Of a DNA stretch of 64,000 nt, positions 25,143-33,252 are shown one piece after another; positions within the stretch are counted from its first letter, which is position 1; every line of letters starts with the position of its first letter. The position numbers were made by a program, and so were the translations under genes. The DNA is from Mucilaginibacter oryzae (GTDB taxonomy: Bacteria > Bacteroidota > Bacteroidia > Sphingobacteriales > Sphingobacteriaceae). The DNA lies in assembly GCF_003148845.1 (NCBI RefSeq), contig NZ_QGHA01000009.1, forward strand, positions 83,125-147,124, written 5' to 3'. A model generated the notes under the pieces. That model worked only from the letters and a program-made list of their open reading frames with translations, did not search any database and had not been told where the DNA came from.

Positions 25143-26753
25143 CTACCCGTCATTTTCAATTTTATATCCCGGCTTTTTATATCCTTCGGCAACGTAGTTT
25201 TCAGGAATCTGGATATGGCTGCCATCGCGCACGGCCGTAAAGTGCGGCGACATGATCTCTACGCCTGCTTCATTAAATTTATCCTGTATATTCTGGTGCA
25301 GCCGCGAATAAATCAGGGCCATTTTACCTGCCTGGTTGGTATAGGCGTTTACCTGGTAGGTAACGTTAAAATCATTCAGCGCGGTTTGCAGCACAAATGG
25401 CGCGGGTTCGGTTAAAATACCTTCGGTGGCATTGGCCGCGCTGATCAGCAAATCATAAACCGTTTGCCAGGGCGCGTCATAACCTATGGTTACACTGGTA
25501 TTTAATATCAGGCCGAGCGTTTGCGATGACGAACTGTAGTTAACCGTAGCGCCATTTAAAATGGTAGCGTTGGGCACCGTTATATCCTCGTTTTTAATAG
25601 TGCGCACACGGGTAACCAGCAGGTTTTTCTCCATCACATCGCCGGTAATTTCGCCAACTTTAATGCGGTCGCCAATTTTAAAGGGGCGCATATAGGTAAG
25701 CACAATGCCGGATACCATGTTGGATATGGCCGATGATGAACCCAATGAAAACAGCACGCCAATAAACACGGTAACACCCTGAAAAACCTTGGATTGCGAA
25801 CCCGGCAGGTAAGGAAATATCACCACAAACATAAAGGCGTACATCAATACCCTGATAATATTGTAAGTGGGAATAGCCCATTCGGGGTAAAACCCATTCA
25901 GGGTGATGGCGCCGTTCTCAATTTCACGGGCCAGGAATTTCACCAGTTTTACTACATAGCGGGTTACAAAATAAATAACGGTTATGGTAAGCAAATTGGG
26001 TATAAAATGGACCACGGCCAGCAGGATATCCTTAAGCGGATCCACCACAAACCCTATCAACTGTACGGCAAAAGGTTTTGACGACGGGAAAATATAAAAC
26101 AACACCGGCAGCGCCAGGTAAACCAACAGCAGGATAATGAGCAGCCTTACCAGTTTTATCAAATTGTTAATAAAGGGCAAAAGGCGGTGCGCGTAACCAA
26201 CCGGCGCGCCTTTAGCTGCAAGTTTTTCCATACGGCTTTCCCAGGCCTTAATGGTTCTCAGTCTTATCCACCTGAACGCTTTGTTAACACCCCAGATCAG
26301 CAAGGCAACCAGGATAATGACCGCTACGGCTTCGAGTATATTGGTAATGATCTGCTTAACGCTGTTATTTTCAAACACATTGCCCAACTTGCGTTTAAGT
26401 ACAGCCAAATAACTGGCGGCCAGCTGCGGGCGGTCGAGTTCTGAAAATGAGGCATCCTTATCATTAACAGCCATCACAATTTCGTTATTATACGAGATAA
26501 CCGATATCGTGCTATCATTACGGAGGTTTAACGAATCGGGCTTAAAATCAAGCCTGTTAATAAGGGCTTGTATGCGTGCGGTAACAACCCCTGCCCGCTC
26601 CCGGGTATTGAACATGCCCTGGGGCGCATAAAATTTAAACAATGTATCGCCGTTAATAACTACAGGCTCGCCCTGCGGCAGGGCTGGCTGCTGTATACCA
26701 AAAGCGGATATGCTAAATAAAAGGCAAATAAGCAGGTTGTAAATTTTAGGCAT
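25143..26753 (-). CDS. Mechanosensitive ion channel protein, MscS family
   Basis: Inner-membrane pressure-release channel of 536 residues. A signal-like N-terminus (MPKIYNLLICLLFSISAFGI) and a periplasmic domain (about 25-135) precede four or five membrane helices (about 140-345). The MscS pore and beta domain follows: 'GVTVFIGVLFSLGSSSAISN' is the pore helix, and 'FKIGDRIKVGEITGDVMEKN' and 'TVPNATILNGATVNYSS' are characteristic of the family. The C-terminal alpha/beta domain ends about residue 510. Convergent with the DUF2723 gene. Confidence 0.92.
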   Translation of the reverse strand: MPKIYNLLICLLFSISAFGIQQPALPQGEPVVINGDTLFKFYAPQGMFNTRERAGVVTARIQALINRLDFKPDSLNLRNDSTISVISYNNEIVMAVNDKDASFSELDRPQLAASYLAVLKRKLGNVFENNSVKQIITNILEAVAVIILVALLIWGVNKAFRWIRLRTIKAWESRMEKLAAKGAPVGYAHRLLPFINNLIKLVRLLIILLLVYLALPVLFYIFPSSKPFAVQLIGFVVDPLKDILLAVVHFIPNLLTITVIYFVTRYVVKLVKFLAREIENGAITLNGFYPEWAIPTYNIIRVLMYAFMFVVIFPYLPGSQSKVFQGVTVFIGVLFSLGSSSAISNMVSGIVLTYMRPFKIGDRIKVGEITGDVMEKNLLVTRVRTIKNEDITVPNATILNGATVNYSSSSQTLGLILNTSVTIGYDAPWQTVYDLLISAANATEGILTEPAPFVLQTALNDFNVTYQVNAYTNQAGKMALIYSRLHQNIQDKFNEAGVEIMSPHFTAVRDGSHIQIPENYVAEGYKKPGYKIENDG

Positions 26754-26926
26754 TGGCTGGGTTTTATGTTAAAGCTAAAAAATATTTGGTTTAAAATTAG
26801 CTTTATTAAAACAGGTAAGCAGAACACGCGTTTGGGTAAGCTAACCAGGATCAAGATTAGCTGCCGACAACCACGGCCGATTCCGGTACAGCGCTTTAGG
26901 CTTTACGCCTCAAGCTTTCGGCTCCC

Positions 26927-27253
26927 TCACCCCTCCTGCACCAGGTCGGTACCCAAATCACCGGCAGCATCACTAAACAAATCGTTCAGGATAGATTCGA
27001 TGGTAAGCGAATTGACGTCATCAACATAATGCTCATTACGGGTAATCCAAAGTTCATCGGCATTGATAGCTATGCTGAACAGCGCTCCCTCGTAAAGCTC
27101 CGGCTGCAAAATTTCTATAGCCTCGCCGTTAAGCTCAACCCTGAAATTGATATCGGCCTGGCGCCGCTCATGAAACAGCGGGTTTAGTTTTCCCTGCAAT
27201 AAAAGGTAAAGTTGACTCAGATGGGCAGGGGTATGGAGGGTGATGATTTTCAT
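26927..27253 (-). CDS. Small cytoplasmic protein of unknown function
   Basis: 108 residues from the ATG at 27253 (MKIITLHTPAHLSQ); an in-frame start at 27430 would run through the divergent gene's region and is not used. No signal or membrane segment; acidic with mixed alpha/beta content ('GEAIEILQPELYEGALFSIA', 'ELWITRNEHYVDDVNSLTIE'). No recognised family. Divergent from the gene at 27331 with a 77-bp shared upstream region. Confidence 0.65.
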   Translation of the reverse strand: MKIITLHTPAHLSQLYLLLQGKLNPLFHERRQADINFRVELNGEAIEILQPELYEGALFSIAINADELWITRNEHYVDDVNSLTIESILNDLFSDAAGDLGTDLVQEG

Positions 27254-27330
27254 ATTTTGGTATATTAGCAATGTATTCAATAGTACAAAGCAAACCAAAG
27301 TATTGTTTGGGGGGATGGCGTAGCACCGAT

Positions 27331-27729
27331 ATGAAAGCAAATAACAAAAAATATATTTTAATCCCGGTGCTGTGCGCATGGGTTTGCTGCGCCGGAGCCC
27401 AAACTTTGGCCCATCGCGATAGTATAACAAAAACAGCCCGTGCCGATGCCAAACACTTCAGGCTGAAAAAGGCCGTCTGGAAAAAGTACCGCCACAAACT
27501 GCCCTATACGTCCGATTACTTTAAACCAACCGCGGCTGTGGTAAAAGATACAGCCTTGCTGCATGATTCGGTGTATGTAGATACCTACCGGCAGGAGGCT
27601 TTTAAAACCAACAGGGGCCGCCGCACAGCGGGGCATTACGTACTGTTGGGCGGCGAAATTGTGGTGGGGGTAGCGGCGGCTTTTATTACCGCCATATTAA
27701 TTTTTGTAACGCCTAAATTGGGAGGGTAG
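27331..27729 (+). CDS. Small exported protein with C-terminal membrane helix
   Basis: 132 residues. The ATG at 27331 starts a signal peptide, MKANNKKYILIPVLCAWVCC, ending about CAGAQ; the in-frame start at 27271 is rejected for that reason. The body is basic and polar ('DAKHFRLKKAVWKKYRHKLP', 'YVDTYRQEAFKTNRGRRTAG'), then a single helix 'IVVGVAAAFITAILIFV' near the end. Unknown function; likely bound to the inner membrane. Confidence 0.7.
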   Translation: MKANNKKYILIPVLCAWVCCAGAQTLAHRDSITKTARADAKHFRLKKAVWKKYRHKLPYTSDYFKPTAAVVKDTALLHDSVYVDTYRQEAFKTNRGRRTAGHYVLLGGEIVVGVAAAFITAILIFVTPKLGG

Positions 27730-27736
27730 GAGGAGG

Positions 27737-27842
27737 CTTAAAGCTTAAAGCGGAAGGCCGAAAGCCTTTTCTTAGTTTTCGACTTGAATAAAATTCGAGC
27801 TTTGAGCTTTGAGCCTTCCGCGTTTAGCTTTTAGCCTTGAGT
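27737..27842. repeat. Palindromic spacer with AAAGCTTAAAGCGGAAGGC words
   Basis: Left half GGCTTAAAGCTTAAAGCGG... and AAGGCCGAAAGCC; right half carries the inverse words GAGCTTTGAGCC, CCTTCCGCGTTTAGC and TTTTAGCC. It could act as a terminator for the gene ending at 27729. Related words occur at 26898-26930 and 63858-64000. Confidence 0.5.
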
Positions 27843-27877
27843 TTTCAGCATTAAACAACATCACCATAAATAAACAT

Positions 27878-28897
27878 ATGAATTACAAATTATTAGGCCG
27901 CTCGGGCCTTAAAGTATCCGAACTGTGCCTTGGCGCTATGGGTTTCGGTACCGAAGGCGGCTGGGGCGCCGACAAAGACGGCAGCTTTGCCATTATGGAC
28001 GCCTTTGCCAACGCGGGCGGCAATTTTATTGATACCGCCAATGTGTACAAACTGGGTACCAGCGAAAAGATCATCGGCGAGTATCTCGAAAATCACGACC
28101 GCGATTATTTTGTGCTGGCCACCAAATACACGCTGAAGGATAATACCACCAACCCCAATGCATCGGGTAATAACCGTAAAAACATGATGCGCAGCGTTGA
28201 AGAAAGCCTGAAACGTTTAAAAACCGACTTTATCGACGTGCTGTACCTGCACATCTGGGATAATATCACACCCATTGATGAAGTGCTGCGCGGCCTGGAC
28301 GACCTGATTAAACAAGGTAAAGTAACCTATGCGGCCATTAGCGATACCCCTGCCTGGGTGGTATCAAAAGGGAATACCCTTGCCGAGCTGATGGGCTGGA
28401 GCCAGTTTATAGCCTTACAGGTAGAATACAGCCTGCTGGCCCGCACTGCCGAACGCGAGTTGCTGCCAATGGCCAAACATTACGGCATGACGGTTACCCC
28501 ATGGGCCCCGCTGGCCGGCGGCGCGCTCACCGGCAAATACCTGCGCGGCGAACAGGGCCGGGTAAAGCCCGAAAGTAACCGCCGGAATGAACGGGCCATC
28601 AAAATAACCGAAGCAGTAGTTGAAATAGCGGCCGAACTGGGCGTGTCTGAAAGCCACGTTGCCCTGCAATGGATAATGGACCGCGACCTGAGCTGCATCC
28701 CGATAGTAGGCGCCACCAAACCGGAGCAGCTTAACGATAACCTTCAAGCGGTACATACCAAACTAAGCCCCGCACATATTCAAAAGCTAAACGAGTTAAG
28801 CGCTATTGAACTGGGCTTCCCCGGCGATTTTTTTAACGAAGATGCCGTGAAAATGAACAGCTTCGGCGGATTTTATGACAGGGTGGAAAAAAGATAA
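27878..28897 (+). CDS. Aldo/keto reductase
   Basis: NADPH-dependent carbonyl reductase of the AKR superfamily, TIM-barrel fold, cytoplasmic. 339 residues from the ATG at 27878 (MNYKLLGRSGLKVSELCLG, a canonical AKR start); the upstream in-frame start at 27809 lies in the repeat. Catalytic residues: Asp in 'FIDTANVYKLG', Tyr of the same stretch, Lys in 'VLATKYTL', and the His-like position in 'DVLYLHIWDNI'. NADP-binding C-terminal 'IPIVGATKPEQLNDNLQAVH'. Substrate unknown. Confidence 0.93.
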   Translation: MNYKLLGRSGLKVSELCLGAMGFGTEGGWGADKDGSFAIMDAFANAGGNFIDTANVYKLGTSEKIIGEYLENHDRDYFVLATKYTLKDNTTNPNASGNNRKNMMRSVEESLKRLKTDFIDVLYLHIWDNITPIDEVLRGLDDLIKQGKVTYAAISDTPAWVVSKGNTLAELMGWSQFIALQVEYSLLARTAERELLPMAKHYGMTVTPWAPLAGGALTGKYLRGEQGRVKPESNRRNERAIKITEAVVEIAAELGVSESHVALQWIMDRDLSCIPIVGATKPEQLNDNLQAVHTKLSPAHIQKLNELSAIELGFPGDFFNEDAVKMNSFGGFYDRVEKR

Positions 28898-28968
28898 AAT
28901 ATATTTTATACCGCTGTTTTTTGATGTAAATTTAGGCGGGGCGACAAGAAAGATCCCGCCTAAACTTT

Positions 28969-29568
28969 ATGAAAAAAGCCATTATCCTGCTGTTTATTTT
29001 ATCGGTAGCTTTTACAAAATCACATGCCCAGCAACTGGTTCCCGACGATCAGTTTTCGACCCTTATCGGGTTTTTAAACGAGGAAAACTGGCCCGGGGCT
29101 GCCAAACTATCCGACGACATTTTAAAGAATATTCCCAAAAACAGGCAGGATGATGACGGCCCGGCAGTGGTTAGATACATGCACATTATTGCCGAAGCAG
29201 GCCTGATGTATATGGGTAAAGCAACCAAAGAGGAGGCATTGAAAAATGTTGAGGGTTTTACAGGTCACCTCATTATTACCCCCTCGCGCTTTGTTGCGCT
29301 CAAATATGGGCTTAACCGCATCGTAAGTTCTGAAGATAAACCCGGTAATCTTGGCTCATCCTGTACCAACCGGAAAGGAACAGATCTGTACACTTCCGAA
29401 AGTATAATACTTGCCCAGCCCATTACCGCAGAGGAGTTTAAAACATTTGAAGGTAAACTATTCCGAATAGGTGGGGTATTAAAGTCAATATCTGTTGCAG
29501 GCAGTATGTTGCCGCATTTCAATATCGAGATAAATGAAGCTATTTTGGAGCCCGGTGATAAGGAATAA
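28969..29568 (+). CDS. Exported protein of unknown function
   Basis: 199 residues with a signal peptide (MKKAIILLFILSVAFTKSHA, cleavage about HAQQ). The first half is helical with TPR-like spacing ('FSTLIGFLNEENWPGAAKLS'), the second half beta-rich and OB-like ('LFRIGGVLKSISVAGSMLPH'). I do not recognise the family. It starts 71 bp after the aldo/keto reductase gene on the same strand and converges on the DUF4846 gene. Periplasmic location is inferred. Confidence 0.72.
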   Translation: MKKAIILLFILSVAFTKSHAQQLVPDDQFSTLIGFLNEENWPGAAKLSDDILKNIPKNRQDDDGPAVVRYMHIIAEAGLMYMGKATKEEALKNVEGFTGHLIITPSRFVALKYGLNRIVSSEDKPGNLGSSCTNRKGTDLYTSESIILAQPITAEEFKTFEGKLFRIGGVLKSISVAGSMLPHFNIEINEAILEPGDKE

Positions 29569-29611
29569 AATTACCGGTAGATTTTGATGAGTATGGGGTG
29601 TACCGCCTTTA

Positions 29612-30370
29612 TCAAAACCGCTTCAAATAATTCTTACTGATCAACTCGCCATACATGATGCCACTATGCTGATCCATGGCAAACCAGGGAGAGCCGTATT
29701 GCAGCACCTGGATATTTTGGGCAGGCATAAAACTTTGTGCCAGCAAAAATTGCTTTTGATGGGCGGCATTCTCCGCCACATCCAGCACAATAAAACAATG
29801 CCCCGGCGAGCCGCCCCGGATGAATACGTCGCCGGCTTTAACTTCGTTCGGGTTGGCTACTGTTTTCAACTCTTTTTGTAAGGATAGTGTACCTGCATAG
29901 CTGAATACGAGGTTCATATAGTTTAAAAATGTGGGGTACGAATAATCAGGTTTGGCTTTTAATACCCAATGGTTGTTTTTATAGCGGTAGCCTTTGGCGT
30001 AATGTTCATAATCGCATTTAAAGCCGCCGGTAAAGTTGAAGCTTATTTCGTTATATTTTTTCTGCTGATAGAGGTATTCGCCGCGCAGGCGCATTACGGC
30101 ATCGGCGCATTGCTGCAGGTCCTGGTTGCCAACGCTCATATCAATTACAGCAGCGGTGTAAACGTCGGTTCGGGCAATATCGCCTTTGTAGGTTTTGGTG
30201 GGTGTACCCGTTGGTTTAAGCGGCAGGGTTTGTAACCAGGCCCCGAAACTGCCGGGAGCAGGGGCTACGCGGTGATAACCTTGTGGTACGTTAAACCGCT
30301 TCAATACATTATCAGGCGCGGGCGTGCCAATATGCAAAAGCAGGAACAGGCAGGTGATCAGGGTTTTCAT
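29612..30370 (-). CDS. DUF4846 domain exported protein
   Basis: 252 residues with a short signal peptide (MKTLITCLFLLLHIGTPAPD). The DUF4846 domain fills the rest: 'FNVPQGYHRVAPAPGSFGAW', 'QQCADAVMRLRGEYLYQQKK', 'VKAGDVFIRGGSPGHCFIVL' and 'SFMPAQNIQVL'. The GSPGHCFIVLDV stretch resembles a catalytic Cys/His site of papain-like folds, but activity is not known. Its start overlaps the stop of the M23 peptidase gene by 4 bp, so the two are translationally coupled and probably act together in the periplasm on the cell wall. Confidence 0.85.
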   Translation of the reverse strand: MKTLITCLFLLLHIGTPAPDNVLKRFNVPQGYHRVAPAPGSFGAWLQTLPLKPTGTPTKTYKGDIARTDVYTAAVIDMSVGNQDLQQCADAVMRLRGEYLYQQKKYNEISFNFTGGFKCDYEHYAKGYRYKNNHWVLKAKPDYSYPTFLNYMNLVFSYAGTLSLQKELKTVANPNEVKAGDVFIRGGSPGHCFIVLDVAENAAHQKQFLLAQSFMPAQNIQVLQYGSPWFAMDQHSGIMYGELISKNYLKRF

Positions 30371-31092
30371 AAGGTTTTTGCTTTAAGTAACTGTTGATAA
30401 GGGTTAAAAGGTACCGGAACACCATCCACCAGCTTAAATGCCGAAAAATGCAGGTGCGTTGGCGAGCGTTTTTTGTAGGCATTGTAGCCTGTGCGGCCTA
30501 CTTCCGCAATTTTATCGCCTTGGTTAACGTGGTAACCTGGTTTCACGAAAATTTGGTTGTTGTGAGCGTAATAGGTGAATACTTTAGTGGTGGGATGATA
30601 GATCCAGATAAACTTTCCGCCGCGCATATTGCTTGTGTTTTCCCACTGGCTGTTGCAGGCAATAACCCAGCCGTCATCTACGGCCAATACATCAACCGGT
30701 TTTTGGGTTTTATCGTCGATGCAATCCTGGTTACGGTCGGTTATAAAAATATCATGGGCCGGGTGCGCGCCGTGTTTGTTGCCATCTAAAAATTTATAGC
30801 CTTTATCAAAATAGCCATTGCCATGTGTACCCCCTATGGCGCTGCTTTTATAGCCTTTTAGGGGGAACACCCATTGTGCATGAGGCAAGTATGCTTTATT
30901 GCTTACCACCTCGATACTCCAGATCGTTCCTATTATACTTTTAAACTGGCTTTGTGCATCCGCCTTTTTGACGCCACCATTTAAAACACTGTTATTAAAA
31001 TTGTTGAATTTGGTAAATACAGAAGTGTCACTCTGTGCAAAGGCACAGGTGCTTGCTAATAAGAAAGAAAAAAGCAGGAGTGTTTTTCGCAT
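30367..31092 (-). CDS. M23-family metallopeptidase (LytM-like cell-wall endopeptidase)
   Basis: Zinc peptidase predicted to cleave peptidoglycan cross-bridges; 241 residues. The ATG at 31092 begins a signal peptide (MRKTLLLFSFLLASTCAFAQ); an in-frame start at 31128 would extend it without cause. Zinc ligands: 'HPAHDIFITD' (HxxxD) and 'SPTHLHFSAF' (HxH). The M23 core 'VLAVDDGWVIACN' and 'VNQGDKIAEVGRTG' is intact. Cotranscribed with the DUF4846 gene through a 4-bp overlap. Confidence 0.9.
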   Translation of the reverse strand: MRKTLLLFSFLLASTCAFAQSDTSVFTKFNNFNNSVLNGGVKKADAQSQFKSIIGTIWSIEVVSNKAYLPHAQWVFPLKGYKSSAIGGTHGNGYFDKGYKFLDGNKHGAHPAHDIFITDRNQDCIDDKTQKPVDVLAVDDGWVIACNSQWENTSNMRGGKFIWIYHPTTKVFTYYAHNNQIFVKPGYHVNQGDKIAEVGRTGYNAYKKRSPTHLHFSAFKLVDGVPVPFNPYQQLLKAKTL

Positions 31093-31122
31093 AAGGTTTG
31101 TATTGGTGAAATCTATAGCCAC

Positions 31123-31150
31123 CGTCATTGCGAGGTACGAAGCAATCGCG
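31123..31150. repeat. Half copy of the CGTCATTGCGAGGTACGAAG palindrome
   Basis: One 27-bp arm of the palindrome at 19490-19571 is present; the second arm is missing and other sequence follows. It lies just upstream of the M23 peptidase start, so it may overlap that promoter. Confidence 0.7.
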
Positions 31151-31182
31151 AACTATGTAGGCGGCTCTGCTGAATAACGGTT

Positions 31183-31428
31183 GGTGCATATACCAGGTAA
31201 ATCGCTTTTAGAATAGTCATGCTATTTATAAAAATTATATAAAGAAATTTTCACACGAATTATCTTTTAAGTCGGATACAATTAAACGAATTACACGAAT
31301 GGTTATTTTCCCGGTATTAAAGTATTCGTGTAATTCGATAATTCGTAACAATTCGTGTGAAAATTTTTAAGTTATACATGCCGATATTTTGTAACGGGTT
31401 AAAAGCGATTTCACTGGTACATATACCT
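31183..31428. repeat. Nested imperfect palindrome of about 245 bp
   Basis: Outer arms: GGTGCATATACCAGGTAAAT... (31183-31210) against TAAAAGCGATTTCACTGGTA... (31400-31428). Middle arms: GAAATTTTCACACGAAT (31244-31260) against ATTCGTGTGAAAATTTTT (31351-31368). Inner arms: CGAATTACACGAAT against ATTCGTGTAATTCG. Everything in this gene-free gap between the M23 gene and the pentapeptide-repeat pseudogene belongs to this hairpin or to the repeat at 31123. Possibly a miniature mobile element. Confidence 0.75.
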
Positions 31429-31455
31429 CATATTAACTAAGTAGCCGGGAAAATA

Positions 31456-32033
31456 TTATCCTATCCGGATATCATATTTATGAAGTAGCCCCGGCAAGCC
31501 ATGCAGCGAGAACTTAGCCTTTTTGATCAGGTTATCATCCGGATCGATCACGAAATTATACGACGAACTCAGATCGGCATTCTTAAGCACCGTGCGGCTG
31601 AAAAAGGCGTTTTTTAAATTGCAGTTATTAAACTTACAATCGCTCAGGTCGGCCTCGGTAAAATCGGTTTCCATCATGGAGCAATCGGTAAAAACAGCCT
31701 TTTTGTTTTTCTTTTTATAGAAAACGGCATTATCCAGAATACAATCCTCAAAATATCCTCAAAATGCACCTCAAACAAAAAATCATCGGCTTTACCAAAG
31801 TTTACACCGCTTAGCTTACAATGTTTAAAGCGGATGTTTTGCAGGCCGGTGCTGCTTACATCGGTTAGCAGCAGGTTGCAGGTATCAAACAGGCAATCAA
31901 CAAAGGTAAAACCATAAAGATGGGCATTGGCCAGATCGCAGTTCAAAAAGCGGCAATTTTCGTAATTACCCTGATTAAGCTCGCGGTCACTCAGCTTGGT
32001 AAAAGTCTGGTCTTCGTAGTAGGCAGATATCAT
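31456..32033 (-). pseudogene. Pentapeptide-repeat protein gene, frameshifted by an 11-bp tandem duplication
   Basis: The start at 32033 gives 'YYEDQTFTKLSDRELNQGNY' followed by pentapeptide repeats of the A(D/N)LxF kind ('FLNCDLANAHLYGFTFVDCL'). After 'LFEVHFED' the frame is lost and ends at 31674. Removing one copy of the 11-bp direct repeat at 31744-31765 restores 'HFEDCILDNAVFYKKKNKKA' and joins the second part, 'MMETDFTEADLSDCKFNNCN', which runs on to 31456. The restored protein would have about 188 residues. Pentapeptide proteins form right-handed beta helices; this one's role is unknown. The break is either a true mutation, a phase-variable site, or an assembly error. Confidence 0.85.
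31744..31765. repeat. 11-bp tandem duplication inside the pentapeptide gene
   Basis: ATCCTCAAAAT occurs twice in direct contact (31744-31754, 31755-31765). The 11-bp unit shifts the reading frame by +2, exactly the offset between the two halves of the gene. Confidence 0.9.
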
Positions 32034-32047
32034 GGGCCAAATCTAAC

Positions 32048-32356
32048 TCAAAAAAACACCTGGTAAATCATGAAAAGCATACTTGCAGATTGAAGTATAT
32101 AACAAACCACATTAAACCATTTCAAGCTTTCTTTACTCTTGATGTTTTGCCCGGCCAGGTACAGAAACAATACCACGAATATACCGATGACAATATAGTG
32201 GCCGGCCGGGCTTTTCAAACCGGTATTTAAATCGGGCGCTGTGCTGAAATAATTGTACGTAAAAAGAAACAAGGAAACTATCCAATAAACCCAGAATGGT
32301 GTGGCATTTATTGTAGCCATACGTGCGGCCGGTAAAGGGGTATCTTCGGTTGTCAT
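32048..32356 (-). CDS. Small multi-helix membrane protein
   Basis: 102 residues from the ATG at 32356 (MTTEDTPLPAARMATINATP). The longer in-frame extension to 32557 is not part of the gene: it encodes a copied accA 3' fragment. Three membrane helices: 'FWVYWIVSLFLFTYNYF', 'YIVIGIFVVLFLYLAG', 'WFNVVCYILQSASMLFMIYQ'. Unknown function. It begins 14 bp after the pentapeptide pseudogene in map order, on the same strand and upstream of it. Confidence 0.7.
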   Translation of the reverse strand: MTTEDTPLPAARMATINATPFWVYWIVSLFLFTYNYFSTAPDLNTGLKSPAGHYIVIGIFVVLFLYLAGQNIKSKESLKWFNVVCYILQSASMLFMIYQVFF

Positions 32357-32420
32357 GATAAGATAGTTTAAGGTTGTATAAAGATAAGGAACAGGATTGT
32401 TGTTAGCACGTTGATATAAA

Positions 32421-32572
32421 ATAAAAAGAGCCGCCCCATGAGCAGCTCTCTCAAATATCAACAAGCAATGGTTATTCGTTAACCACACCCATCTGGCAAA
32501 CTTGTCGATCCGCTCGGCAACCAGTTCGTCGATGTTTCGCTCTTTAAGGGTTTTCAAATCTTTAAGTAATTT
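32421..32572 (-). pseudogene. Duplicated accA 3' fragment with its terminator
   Basis: This stretch repeats, at about 90% identity by eye, the last codons and terminator of accA at 33203-33353. It encodes 'LLKDLKTLKERNIDELVAER' as in AccA, but a 1-bp deletion (GGCAAACTT instead of GGCAAAACTT) breaks the frame before the normal end 'QMGVVNE'. The hairpin AGAGCCGC/GCAGCTCT is kept (32428-32450). It is a non-functional remnant flanking the insert that carries the gene at 32679. Confidence 0.9.
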
Positions 32573-32678
32573 AGCGTATAGTCGTTATTTTATAGTACAT
32601 AGGCTTTTTTTAACGAAATTCTAAAATGCAAACGAAGCCTTGTAGTGCCATGCCCGTAGAATAGTCAAACCAAAAAGT

Positions 32679-33089
32679 ATGAAAAAACTTAAATATTTTT
32701 TAACGATCATGATCAGCTTCGGCCTGGTTATAACCGCTATATGGAGCCAGGCGCAGGAATTGCCATTAGCCTCTATCCCGCCAAAGGACAGTTTAATAAA
32801 ATATATAGGGACAAGGCAAAATGTTATTGGCAAAATTTACGGTGGAAAATACCTCGACAAGCATCAACTCACTTTACTTTACCTTGGCGCATCCAACCGC
32901 AACCAGGTACTTACAATAGTTATAAAGGGGGATGACCGGAATAAGTTCCGTCAGGCCCCGGAAGTACTGTTTAAAGACAAGGTGGTGGTGGTTAAAGGTA
33001 TTACTTCCACTTATGAAGGAAAGCTTCAAATAGTGGTATCCGACACCAGCCAGATAGCTATAACCGGAAAAGTTAGAAGAAATTATTAA
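32679..33089 (+). CDS. Small exported protein with a possible OB-fold
   Basis: 136 residues. Signal peptide MKKLKYFLTIMISFGLVITA, cleavage about SQAQE. The mature part has 'IKYIGTRQNVIGKIYGGKYL', 'LYLGASNRNQVLTIVIKGDD' and 'DKVVVVKGITSTYEGKLQIV', the five-strand pattern of single-stranded-nucleic-acid-binding-like OB domains of the YhcR or tOB type, ending in a basic tail. Periplasmic or surface location is expected. It lies alone between two copies of the accA 3' end and on the opposite strand, suggesting it came with the duplication. Confidence 0.75.
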   Translation: MKKLKYFLTIMISFGLVITAIWSQAQELPLASIPPKDSLIKYIGTRQNVIGKIYGGKYLDKHQLTLLYLGASNRNQVLTIVIKGDDRNKFRQAPEVLFKDKVVVVKGITSTYEGKLQIVVSDTSQIAITGKVRRNY

Positions 33090-33202
33090 AGCAAAGGATG
33101 TTAATACAATAAAAGATGCTTCAAACCATTGCAAAGCATGTAAATAATACATATTGACCACAAGCTTAACGAATAAATTTATCGTTAGCATACAGCTATA
33201 AA

Positions 33203-33232
33203 CTAAAAGAGCCGCCCCATGAGCAGCTCTCT
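33203..33232 (-). terminator. Rho-independent terminator after accA
   Basis: On the minus strand, AGAGCTGC pairs with GCGGCTCT around a 7-nt loop, followed by TTTTAGTT. It lies 20 bp beyond the accA stop. An identical hairpin is carried in the duplicated fragment at 32428-32450. Confidence 0.8.
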
Positions 33233-33252
33233 CAAATATCTACAAGCAATGG

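Noticed and set aside
32356..32557. N-terminal extension of the three-helix membrane protein
   Set aside because: The extension encodes a frameshifted copy of the AccA C-terminus and its terminator; the ATG at 32356 is the natural start.
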